Origin: a virus
Length of the DNA stretch: 28,122 bases
Direction: 5' to 3' (one strand)
IMG/VR virus record: IMGVR_UViG_3300027704_000120
Coordinates: 1 to 28,122 of that record
Within the stretch, counting starts at the first letter, position 1. Every line of letters starts with the position of its first letter. The notes below the pieces were generated by a model. That model did not search any database, was not told the DNA's origin, and saw only the letters and a list, made by a program, of their open reading frames with translations. The position numbers and the translations under genes are program-made. Positions 17,069 to 23,219 of this stretch are shown one piece after another.

Positions 17069-17232
17069 ACTAACTTAACTAATGCCTTTACAGGTCTTAC
17101 TATACAAACTAATAAAATAAGATATATCATAATTGGAGGTAATGCAAATGCTACTGCTAATCCTCCAAATACATATTCTAAAATTCCTGCTTTTGTGTCC
17201 TTAAGACCTAACGATTTTTTAATTTTCTCCAT
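17059..17232 (-). CDS. Small membrane protein, 57 aa
   Basis: ATG at 17232 overlaps the stop of the 208-aa gene (TAATG), and the TAG at 17061-17059 lies 7-10 bases inside the terL start, so the ORF exactly bridges the two genes. The sequence is MEKIKKSLGLKDTKAGILEY followed by a long hydrophobic run (VFGGLAVAFALPPIMIYLIL and LVCIV, residues 21-45) with one central PP pair, then a basic end. It could span the membrane once or make a hairpin. Membrane proteins in a packaging cluster are unusual; possible roles include a holin-like or superinfection function. Nothing more specific can be said. Confidence 0.65.
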   Translation of the reverse strand: MEKIKKSLGLKDTKAGILEYVFGGLAVAFALPPIMIYLILLVCIVRPVKALVKLVWK

Positions 17233-17858
17233 TATTCTATTATTCCAATGCTAGTTAAAAATATTATTGATGCTTCATCTCTATTAAATTTATTCCTAAA
17301 AGTTTCTCTTGCTGAATGTTTAGCATTGTCTGCCAACTGATCCGCATATAATACTTCTATAAAATATTTTGCTTCTTCACCTATCTTTGTGTTTTCAAAT
17401 ACCTTAGATTTATAAATAGCGTTCATTAATTCAAGTATATTATAATCTACAGATGTATATGAACTGTACTTGTCAGAATGACTCTCTGCCAACAACAAAG
17501 TATCTTCAATAAAAGTAATTGCACTAGCTGCTCTTGCGGTTACTCCCTCTATATTAATAAATGCCTTAAGTTCTTTAGTAGTTAGTTTATCATTAAGAAG
17601 AATGTAATTTCCACCTGTAGAATACTCCAAAGCCCAAAGTGTTCCAGAAACAATTTCAAAAGGAGCTGGTCGGCTATTTGTTTTTGCATCAAGTTTAGGT
17701 TTAAAGAACTTCTTTTTCTCTTCTCTAGGCTCTTCTTTAAGTATTGATAATTTCTTATTATCCCTTACCTTTGTAGGGGGTAAAGAGGTTGTGTAATCCG
17801 AATCCATTGTTGAATCAGATATTGTAATTCTTAAGGGTGTAGCTATTGTTAAATCCAT
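17232..17858 (-). CDS. Hypothetical protein next to terminase genes, 208 aa
   Basis: The first 65 residues are polar, low-complexity and lysine/glutamate rich (EEPREEKKKFFKPKLDAKT), probably disordered. The remainder is compact and helical (TTKELKAFINIEGVTARAAS, LELMNAIYKSKVF, EEAKYFIEVLYADQLADN). The helical part resembles nothing I can name. Its position between small and large terminase genes suggests packaging, and the stop overlaps the next gene's ATG. The region upstream contains TTGACA (about 17924-17919), but no matching -10 is clear. Confidence 0.65.
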   Translation of the reverse strand: MDLTIATPLRITISDSTMDSDYTTSLPPTKVRDNKKLSILKEEPREEKKKFFKPKLDAKTNSRPAPFEIVSGTLWALEYSTGGNYILLNDKLTTKELKAFINIEGVTARAASAITFIEDTLLLAESHSDKYSSYTSVDYNILELMNAIYKSKVFENTKIGEEAKYFIEVLYADQLADNAKHSARETFRNKFNRDEASIIFLTSIGIIE

Positions 17859-18007
17859 TTTCTATGTTTTAATTTATTCTTAAAGTTTCCAAACTATGTC
17901 AATTATTTTGATTATATTAGCACCTTATTATTGTTGTTTATAAATAATATAAAAACCCCTTTAACAAAATCCTTTTCATTTTTGTTGAAGTGATGGTCAA
18001 GGGAATA

Positions 18008-18523
18008 TTATAATGTTTCTTCAGGGGATTTATAATTAAACACAAATCCTTCCCCACCACTAGTAACATCAACCCTGTCAATCACAATTCCTTTCATCTT
18101 TGCAATATCCTGGAGTAATAATCTACAGATATTCAAATCTCCTGCCTTATATCCTTGACTATATAAATCTTGCAACATTATTGCGTGTTTATCCATTTCA
18201 TATTCTCTCTCCTCTGCAAATTGCTCTGCAAAACTCTCTAATGCCTTCTTATAATAAATACTAGCCATCCTTCTCTTAATTCCCCAATGAGCTTCGCAAT
18301 ACTCCATTATATCAGTGTACCTTACTCCTCTTAAAATTAACCTTACAACTTCAGTGGTTCTTTTATAACTAACTAAAGAAGTAGCCTTACCTGAGTCCTT
18401 AGTTATATCTAAAGCTGAACTATTCTTAGTTGAAACAACAGCCTTAATAGTCTTTAAATCTTGCTCTTTTTGAAGCAGCTTGGCATCCCTCTTATCAGCC
18501 CTTCCTTGATCTCTTTTGTTCAT
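18008..18523 (-). CDS. terS: Terminase small subunit, 171 aa (putative)
   Basis: This protein should recognise phage DNA and hand it to TerL. After a basic N-terminus (KRDQGRADKRDAKLLQKEQD), residues about 56-92 contain VVRLILRGVRYTDIMEYCEA with HWGIKRRMASIYYKKALE, a helix-turn-helix layout typical of TerS N-terminal domains. A helical centre follows, and the end DRVDVTSGGEGFVF resembles the C-terminal 'D-x-VDVT' segment of small terminases. The size is usual. It starts the minus-strand unit: a TAACTTTG box lies 4 bases before its ATG, and the next gene is 149 bases downstream. Confidence 0.8.
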   Translation of the reverse strand: MNKRDQGRADKRDAKLLQKEQDLKTIKAVVSTKNSSALDITKDSGKATSLVSYKRTTEVVRLILRGVRYTDIMEYCEAHWGIKRRMASIYYKKALESFAEQFAEEREYEMDKHAIMLQDLYSQGYKAGDLNICRLLLQDIAKMKGIVIDRVDVTSGGEGFVFNYKSPEETL

Positions 18524-18527
18524 TTTA

Positions 18528-18560
18528 CAAAGTTACATTATTTATGTACAATATAACGAA
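18528..18560 (-). promoter_or_regulatory. Candidate promoter of the packaging/tail unit
   Basis: Minus strand: TTCGTTATATTGTA at 18560-18547, then TAACTTTG at 18535-18528, which matches the Bacteroidetes TAnnTTTG -7 box and ends 4 bases before the small terminase ATG. TTCG lies 21 bases upstream of TAACTTTG, close to the spacing of a -33 TTTG element. Whether the upstream motif or the TAACTTTG box is used cannot be decided from sequence. Confidence 0.4.
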
Positions 18561-18873
18561 TAATAAATTATAAAGTTTGGAACTAAAATAAATATTGTGC
18601 AGTTAGTGTAATAAAAGTTGAAAATCCGAAAATCTAGTGTGAATATCGTACTACCTAAAATGCTGTCTTGATCTACGTAATTAGATGGTAATTAATACGA
18701 CAACGCAAACCGCCAGGCAATAACAATTTAAAAATTTTTATGTATTAATACAGCCGAACCGCTGCACAGTTTACCGCTATAATGTCCGCGAAGCTGTGAC
18801 AACTGAACGCCAACAACACGCCAACAACTGTAAAATAGAATGCGTAAAAGTAAGACCCACAGCCCACAAATAA

Positions 18874-19020
18874 CACCACCACCACCACACCACCACACCA
18901 CCACCACACCAACCAACCAACGCCACACAATAACACAACCAACCAACGAACCCACGCGAAGCAATACACCCACACCAACCAACGAACCAACCAACGAACG
19001 AACGAACCAACCAACGCCAC
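18874..19020. repeat. Low-complexity CCA / CCAA / CGAA repeat block
   Basis: The plus strand is nearly G-free and made of CCA triplets (18874-18910), then CCAA and CGAA tetranucleotides (to 19020), with a partially repeated CGCCAC(A/G)CAATAnA segment at about 18920, 18950 and 19013. On the minus strand it reads GGTGG and GGTTGG tracts; GGTTGGTGTGG occurs twice (complement at 18904-18914 and 18970-18980). The base composition is quite unlike the neighbouring AT-rich DNA. Confidence 0.9.
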
Positions 19021-19027
19021 GCAATAC

Positions 19028-19052
19028 AGCCGCAGCCCTTAAAAAAGAGCAT
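19028..19052 (+). repeat. Left copy of cassette-flanking direct repeat
   Basis: The segment AGCCGCAGCCCTT followed by A6, GAGCAT is matched at 20317-20345 by AGCCGCAGCACTT, CAG, A7, GAGCAT in the same orientation. The pair encloses the two-gene cassette 19105-20190. The A-rich end of this copy runs into the terminator hairpin. Confidence 0.6.
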
Positions 19053-19083
19053 AAAAAAAACCGCCCATTTAAGGCGGCTTTAA
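19053..19083 (-). terminator. Intrinsic terminator of the GP88 cassette
   Basis: Minus strand AAAGCCGCC (19081-19073), a 7-base loop, GGCGGTTTT (19065-19057), then more T. The GC-rich stem with a run of eight T is a classic intrinsic terminator, 22 bases after the stop of the 105-aa gene. Confidence 0.9.
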
Positions 19084-19104
19084 TACTATTGATTTGCTCA
19101 GAGT

Positions 19105-19422
19105 TTACACGCGTTGCGGTATGCCGTTTCTATCACCTATATATAATTGCAACCCCTTACAAAGCTTTCCTATAAAGCTGCGTACTTCCTCCGCTTGGCT
19201 TTCGTGCATATATATTACGAAGCGTGAACCTGTAGCCCCTAATATATCGCATTGCGTACCACCTGCAAAAAGTATATAATTTTCATAAAGAGGGGCGTTA
19301 AGATTTAAGTACTCTTTGAGCTGTGCTAACTTGTTAGGGATGGCGTTCGTTGTCGCGTTGTCCCTGTCAAAGAGTAAGGTTACATCTATTTTGTGCGTTG
19401 GTGTTGTTTTTGTTTTTGTCAT
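19105..19422 (-). CDS. Hypothetical protein, 105 aa
   Basis: The gene lies 27 bases downstream of the GP88 gene and just before a strong terminator, so the two form one unit. The threonine/lysine-rich N-terminus is followed by an alternating pattern (KIDVTLLFDRDNA, ENYILFAGGTQ, SRFVIYMHESQAEEVRSFIG), suggesting a small alpha/beta fold. There is no signal peptide and no recognised family. The DNA is richer in CG dinucleotides than the tail genes (for example around 19109-19120), so this cassette probably has a different recent origin. Confidence 0.7.
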   Translation of the reverse strand: MTKTKTTPTHKIDVTLLFDRDNATTNAIPNKLAQLKEYLNLNAPLYENYILFAGGTQCDILGATGSRFVIYMHESQAEEVRSFIGKLCKGLQLYIGDRNGIPQRV

Positions 19423-19449
19423 GTTGTTTAATTTAAATTAGTTATTATT

Positions 19450-20190
19450 TTAGTTGTTATGTATTACGAAGCCGCTCTTATCCTTTACCGCTTTGCCCTT
19501 AGCTTTTAAGCCTAGTATACAGTTTTTAGCTTCTAACATTACAAGGTCGGAGCTGTCACCATCCACAACCGCAAACCCCTTATAATATTTAGGAAGTGAG
19601 CCGCTGAATACTGCCGCCACATTTCCGCCCATTTGCAAAGCTTTTAAAATGTCGCGTTCGTTATCCTCCTTTCGTGATAGTGTAACCGCGTAATTTGTTC
19701 CGATGTATTTTTTTACTTTGCCTAGTATAGCTGTATAGTCATAAAATACTAGATTTGCAAACTCTGAGCCGTTGAGTAGGTCTAAATTATTATACTTTTT
19801 TAATAATGCGATAAAATCTAAATCTGAAGTCCCATTTAATCGGATAGCAATTTTTTTATCTTGTTTTATTGCTTTTGCTCCTATTTTTATAATTTCCTTA
19901 GCTAATTTATCTAAAAATATAGTTTTGTCACTTATATAGAAGTCCGCTTTATTTATTCGTGCTTTTTTTACACTGTCAAAATTTCCACGCCCTGCGGTAT
20001 ATAAACACGCAGCCGCACAGCCTTTAGAAGCTTTCGGACATAAATTTACACCTTTACTATTTTGTTTTTCGGGTGCTAAGTATAAAATAAAGCTTTCAAG
20101 CTCATTTTTTTTGGTTTTTGCGTTCGTGCTTCCTTTACTTAGTAAGGAGGTCGGCACATAGTAACGCGGTTTTTTTGTTTCTGTATTCAT
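19450..20190 (-). CDS. GP88-family phage protein, 246 aa
   Basis: The segment NLCPKASKGCAAACLYTAGRG (residues 49-69) with C51, C58 and C62, the following KKARINKADFY, and AIRLNGTSDLDF (115-126) are the hallmarks of the family named after mycobacteriophage gene product 88, which is spread over many unrelated phages and mobile elements. No function is established; the three cysteines and invariant RLNGTSD suggest a metal or cofactor site, which is my inference. Length is usual. ATG at 20190 follows a leader with a divergent promoter-like sequence (20225-20212). Codon use is richer in G/C than the tail genes. Confidence 0.8.
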   Translation of the reverse strand: MNTETKKPRYYVPTSLLSKGSTNAKTKKNELESFILYLAPEKQNSKGVNLCPKASKGCAAACLYTAGRGNFDSVKKARINKADFYISDKTIFLDKLAKEIIKIGAKAIKQDKKIAIRLNGTSDLDFIALLKKYNNLDLLNGSEFANLVFYDYTAILGKVKKYIGTNYAVTLSRKEDNERDILKALQMGGNVAAVFSGSLPKYYKGFAVVDGDSSDLVMLEAKNCILGLKAKGKAVKDKSGFVIHNN

Positions 20191-20316
20191 CTTATTAGTT
20201 TTTGTTAGGGTTGCAATATATAAATAAATTTAATATTAATACTTTTTTATAGTTATTTATTAAATATTTATTTGTTACATGGTTTTTGCTCCTAGTGAGC
20301 GGACATAAACAAAAAG

Positions 20317-20345
20317 AGCCGCAGCACTTCAGAAAAAAAGAGCAT
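20317..20345 (+). repeat. Right copy of cassette-flanking direct repeat
   Basis: AGCCGCAGCACTT, CAG, A7, GAGCAT matches the left copy at 19028-19052 apart from one substitution and about four inserted bases. The same GAGCAT-A7 ending recurs at 20444-20456 before the next terminator. Confidence 0.6.
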
Positions 20346-20377
20346 CCACCCACAACACCCCCCAAAAATCTTATTCC

Positions 20378-20446
20378 CTTGTAAATAGAAAATCAAGCGT
20401 ACTTTTGAGTGCCGCTTGTAAATAGAAAATCAAGCGTACTTTTGAG
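20378..20446 (+). repeat. Two identical 32-bp direct repeats, 37-bp period
   Basis: Copies at 20378-20409 and 20415-20446 are identical, each beginning CTTGTAAATAGAAAATC and ending AAGCGTACTTTTGAG, separated by 5 bases (TGCCG). Each carries AGCGTACTTTT, related to AGCGTACATTT in the repeats at 23023-23098. Two copies with a 5-base gap do not make a CRISPR array. Confidence 0.95.
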
Positions 20447-20449
20447 CAT

Positions 20450-20480
20450 AAAAAAACCTCCAACTAAGGAGGTTTCTGTT
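20450..20480 (-). terminator. Intrinsic terminator (works in both directions)
   Basis: A perfect 8-bp stem, AAACCTCC (20475-20468 complement) with GGAGGTTT, around a 6-base loop; on the minus strand it is followed by T7 in total (20456-20450). On the plus strand the same hairpin is followed by TTTCTGTTTTT. It closes the operon 22858-20541. Confidence 0.9.
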
Positions 20481-20540
20481 TTTAAATTTAATCGCAAATC
20501 TTAAGAAATGCTAAGAAGAAGATTATTATCCATATGTACA

Positions 20541-20669
20541 TCATTCGCAAGTGTATGTTTTGATTTGTAGCTCATTTGCTTTACTTCTAAGATAATAACT
20601 CTGTAGTGTTATCACATTACACCTCAAAAGCAATTTAAGGTTGTTAGGAGTGTTATTTTGCTCTATCAT
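20541..20669 (-). CDS. Small ORF at operon end, 42 aa
   Basis: ATG at 20669 overlaps the stop of the 127-aa gene by 4 bases (ATGA), the join used throughout this genome; it ends TGA at 20543-20541, before the operon's terminator. The peptide begins MIEQNNTPNNLKLLLRCNVI and is mixed polar/hydrophobic with no membrane segment or motif. A still smaller hydrophobic frame (18 aa) overlaps its end. Expression is plausible from the overlap, not proved. Confidence 0.45.
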   Translation of the reverse strand: MIEQNNTPNNLKLLLRCNVITLQSYYLRSKANELQIKTYTCE

Positions 20670-21049
20670 CTATTAATGTGTTTTTCTAGCTTATTTGAAA
20701 GCTCATCTGCATTTAACAACAAGACTTGATATTTTTTATACATCTGCCTAAGTCCTCTCCTTGCAACTTCTTTGCTGTTTGTTTCAAACAATAATTCCAT
20801 TTTCAAGTTCAGTATTACCTCCTTTTGAGATTCAATTTTATCCTTTAATTCTGTAATATTTTCTTTTTGATTTTTCATTTTATAATTTTTGATTAATAGT
20901 ACTGCTTCATTTGTATTTATATTACCATCAGTATGTAACTCAGTAATTCTACCAATGCATCTATCTTTTAAGTTCAGAATAATATCTGCCCATGTTATGG
21001 TAATATGTCCTTGGTCTAGTAACCTTTCTACTATTGAATTTCTAGTCAT
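20666..21049 (-). CDS. Hypothetical coiled-coil protein, 127 aa
   Basis: Helical throughout: residues about 56-90 (QKENITELKDKIESQKEVIL) show heptad-like spacing of leucine/isoleucine, typical of a coiled coil, as does the C-terminal ELSNKLEKHINR. The N-terminal part has RNSIVERLLDQGHITITWAD, which could be a small helix-turn-helix but is not convincing. The start is 9 bases after the previous stop. Function unknown. Confidence 0.65.
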   Translation of the reverse strand: MTRNSIVERLLDQGHITITWADIILNLKDRCIGRITELHTDGNINTNEAVLLIKNYKMKNQKENITELKDKIESQKEVILNLKMELLFETNSKEVARRGLRQMYKKYQVLLLNADELSNKLEKHINR

Positions 21050-21058
21050 GATTTTTGA

Positions 21059-21361
21059 TTAATAGTTATAGGTATGCCCTCCATAATCTCCCACTTGAAA
21101 TCTTGTTTCTACTTCTTCACAATTCTCTAGCCCATTGTAATCATAGAAACCACTACCTCCTAATGTTTCTGCCTTATCTAAAGCTAAATCCATTTTATCA
21201 GTAATTTCCTCCTCAATATTCTTTTGCATCCACTCCTCTACATCATAATCTCCAACGCCTACAGGTACATTTACAGACACTTCTACAAATTTATGCAGAG
21301 TTATTCTTTGTTGGATTGTTACTTGCTTAAACCCTCCTTTTTGTTTTGTGATTTCAGTCAT
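21059..21361 (-). CDS. Hypothetical acidic protein, 100 aa
   Basis: The N-terminal strand-rich part (FKQVTIQQRITLHKFVEVSV) is followed by a DYDVEEWMQKNIEEEITD acidic helix, then a glycine/tyrosine-rich end. There is no membrane segment, cysteine cluster or catalytic motif. It is the middle gene of the unknown operon, with 18- and 9-base gaps to its neighbours. Family unknown. Confidence 0.65.
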   Translation of the reverse strand: MTEITKQKGGFKQVTIQQRITLHKFVEVSVNVPVGVGDYDVEEWMQKNIEEEITDKMDLALDKAETLGGSGFYDYNGLENCEEVETRFQVGDYGGHTYNY

Positions 21362-21379
21362 TTTGTTTTGTTTTATTTG

Positions 21380-22858
21380 TTATTTAATTATTAGTGTATT
21401 GATTTTTTTCATTTGTGATACAATTTTAGAACGAGTAGGAATATTCTCATCTTTAAATCTAACATCATCTTTCATGTACATAAGAGTTTCTAATGATGTT
21501 AATAGTAAAGGATAACTTTGAGGTGAGAATACTTCATCTTTAATGTCTACCTGTGATTCTAACTCATATATTCTATCTTCTAACTCTTTGATTCTTTGTG
21601 CCGACCTCCTTACTAAGGCTTCCATTGATACCGCTGTTTTTTCAAAGACTGTAATTCTATCCTTTAAATGATTATTAGCTAATCTACTTAACTCTAATTC
21701 ATCCACACTTCCCATTGCATCTCCATTCTTATCAAAACTTCCCATTGCACTTCCTAATTCATCACCATTATCCAAAGGTTTTTGGATACTCCAAGTTATT
21801 GAGCAATCAAATTCCAAGTAATCATCTACTAAATCTATAACATCAGAAGCCATTTCATCTGATGTACAGCCATTTAATAAGTAACTACAATCAAAGTATT
21901 CAGCCAATTTACCAAAATCTAAGTGATGAGTATCTAAAGGTATTTTACCATTAGAAATCTCTAACTCAATTTGGTTTTTTACTTTCTCAAAATTCTCTAT
22001 TTTTAAATCCCATTCTTTTGATACTCTTGTTTTTTCATCATCTTCAAACATATTTTTAGGCTCACATCCAAAGGTCATAGATTCATTTAGTACATTCCAA
22101 TTATCCCAAATCTTCAATATAGAATAACCATCTATTTTTAGGATTTCCATAGTATTCAAAAACTCATCAAGACTACTTGGCTCAAATGAACCAACTACTT
22201 CAACCATGTAATCTCTAGCTATTTGGTGAAATCTTAATTCAAATGATTCTTGCATATCTACTATGTTATCATAAACATCAAAACTATCTTCACATCTATC
22301 AAATTGACTTGAATCATAACTACTTCTCTCTAAATGATGAACAACAAATTGATTAAACTGTTCTTTATCACTATTATCATTAGCACTATTAGGTAGTAAT
22401 ACATCAAACAATTCTATGTTATTAATACTTAATCTAAAAGTATCAACAGAATCATTACCATAACTAATATCCTCAACTCTAAACCCCATATCTTCAAACA
22501 TAATGTAGTAATGTCCACTTTTATGCGGTGTGTGGATTCCAACATAAGGTAGCCACTCTTCCTTACCCATAACATTATCAATAAACCAATCATTGTATAG
22601 CGTTCTCTCTAAAGTATGAAGTTTATCACTCTCAATGTATTCATTACCTAGTGTTAATCCATAACTATCATTTAACATATAAGTATTGGCTCTATCATGT
22701 GTTGAAAAATTTGTATTAATATGTATATAGTAGTATTCCTCATATACATATATATGTGTTGTGTTGTTAGATACCTCTACATCATCATTATTCTTCTCGT
22801 TAAACTCTTGTGGAGTCATTTTTTTTCTTGTTGCTAGAAAGTCTTGAAATGTTTTCAT
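21380..22858 (-). CDS. Hypothetical acidic protein, 492 aa
   Basis: The first and largest gene of the operon ending at 20541. It is very acidic (many D/E) with aromatic strands early (THIYVYEEYYYIHINTN), a central mixed region, a short internal repeat (SAMGSFDKNGDAMGSVDE, about residues 368-385) and a helical segment at about 410-440 (RSAQRIKELEDRIYELESQ) likely to form a coiled coil. No enzyme motif, signal peptide or membrane segment. The start ATG at 22858 is preceded by a long untranslated region with promoter-like TTCGTTATATGTA at 22896-22884. I recognise no family. Confidence 0.7.
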   Translation of the reverse strand: MKTFQDFLATRKKMTPQEFNEKNNDDVEVSNNTTHIYVYEEYYYIHINTNFSTHDRANTYMLNDSYGLTLGNEYIESDKLHTLERTLYNDWFIDNVMGKEEWLPYVGIHTPHKSGHYYIMFEDMGFRVEDISYGNDSVDTFRLSINNIELFDVLLPNSANDNSDKEQFNQFVVHHLERSSYDSSQFDRCEDSFDVYDNIVDMQESFELRFHQIARDYMVEVVGSFEPSSLDEFLNTMEILKIDGYSILKIWDNWNVLNESMTFGCEPKNMFEDDEKTRVSKEWDLKIENFEKVKNQIELEISNGKIPLDTHHLDFGKLAEYFDCSYLLNGCTSDEMASDVIDLVDDYLEFDCSITWSIQKPLDNGDELGSAMGSFDKNGDAMGSVDELELSRLANNHLKDRITVFEKTAVSMEALVRRSAQRIKELEDRIYELESQVDIKDEVFSPQSYPLLLTSLETLMYMKDDVRFKDENIPTRSKIVSQMKKINTLIIK

Positions 22859-22883
22859 TGTGTTTTGTTTGATTAATATTAAT

Positions 22884-22896
22884 TACATATAACGAA
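22884..22896 (-). promoter_or_regulatory. Promoter-like motif before the 492-aa gene
   Basis: Minus strand TTCGTTATATGTA, one base shorter than TTCGTTATATTGTA before the small terminase gene; preceded by AAAAAAGTA and 26 bases upstream of the ATG at 22858. Further upstream TAAATTTG (about 22936-22929) fits TAnnTTTG and is an alternative. Confidence 0.35.
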
Positions 22897-23022
22897 TACT
22901 TTTTTAGATACACAAATTATATGCAATCAAATTTAATAAGATGAGATGAGGTGAATTTAGATTCAATTAGATGAATAAATGTGAAATCATATGCAATGCA
23001 ATACTCAGAAGAGCATATTTGC

Positions 23023-23098
23023 CATATTACATATAAAGAGGATCAATAGCGTACATTTACGATATTAGTATAAAGAGAATTTCCAGCGTACATTTATG
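23023..23098 (+). repeat. Imperfect tandem repeat, about 38 bp, two copies
   Basis: Copy 1 (23023-23061) and copy 2 (23061-23098) share ATATTA, TATAAAGAG, AT and AGCGTACATTTA in order, with scattered substitutions. AGCGTAC starts at 23048 and 23085, 37 bases apart. The same word at the same spacing occurs at 20396 and 20433. Confidence 0.85.
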
Positions 23099-23133
23099 TG
23101 TTAAAAATTAAATTTTCTTCCGCCTGGACTGAT

Positions 23134-23170
23134 CACAAAAAGAAAAAGGAGAGCATTTAAGCTCCCCTTT
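23134..23170 (-). terminator. Intrinsic terminator after the metallophosphoesterase gene
   Basis: Minus strand AAAGGGGAGC, TTAAAT loop, GCTCTCCTTT: a 10-bp stem with one G-T wobble (23170-23145), followed by TTCTTTTT. The wobble becomes an A-C mismatch on the plus strand, so it is oriented for minus-strand transcripts from the lysis unit. Confidence 0.88.
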
Positions 23171-23187
23171 ATCACTTTCTAACAAGT

Positions 23188-23206
23188 TATAGTAAGATTT
23201 ACTATA
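23188..23206. repeat. Inverted repeat TATAGTAA-3-TTACTATA
   Basis: A perfect 8-bp dyad around a 3-base centre, located between a promoter-like motif (23220-23233) and the terminator hairpin. It could be a repressor site or an RNA hairpin. Confidence 0.7.
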
Positions 23207-23219
23207 TTCAACAAAACAT

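Larger units (their letters stand above)
18524..19052. other. Gene-free region between packaging unit and GP88 cassette
   Basis: About 530 bases hold no credible gene on either strand. The right-hand half (18874-19020) is the C/A-rich block described separately. The left half includes the promoter-like motifs (18528-18560) and an AT-rich stretch with a mixed-composition section (about 18690-18840) containing several CGC/GCG triplets. Open frames here (plus 18840-19175, minus 18728-19052) owe their length to repeats lacking stops. Its position before the first packaging gene makes it a candidate for a regulatory or packaging-initiation region, but no cos/pac site can be recognised. Confidence 0.7.
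20191..20453. other. Gene-free region upstream of the GP88 gene
   Basis: It holds an AT-rich leader with TATATTGCA-like sequence (20225-20212 on the minus strand), the right copy of the cassette-flanking repeat (20317-20345), a C-rich stretch (plus strand CCCACAACACCCCCC near 20350-20364; G-rich on the minus strand) and the 32-base tandem repeats. No credible coding frame is present on either strand. Confidence 0.7.

Noticed and set aside
17959-17985. Possible terminator between small terminase and the 208-aa gene (AACAAAA...TTTTGTT)
   Set aside because: The stem is all A-T except one pair, and no clean T-run follows; too weak to call.
18728-19052. Three overlapping minus-strand open frames of about 90 codons, G/V/W rich
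   Set aside because: Same repeat block read on the other strand in all three frames; simultaneous openness of every frame shows absence of stops, not coding.
18840-19175. Plus-strand open frame of 111 codons rich in T, P, H and N
   Set aside because: It exists because the CCA/CCAA repeats contain no stops. It runs through the terminator hairpin and into the antisense of a real gene; composition is pure low complexity.
20378-20446. CRISPR array
   Set aside because: Only two identical 32-bp copies separated by 5 bases, no spacers of normal length and no cas genes.
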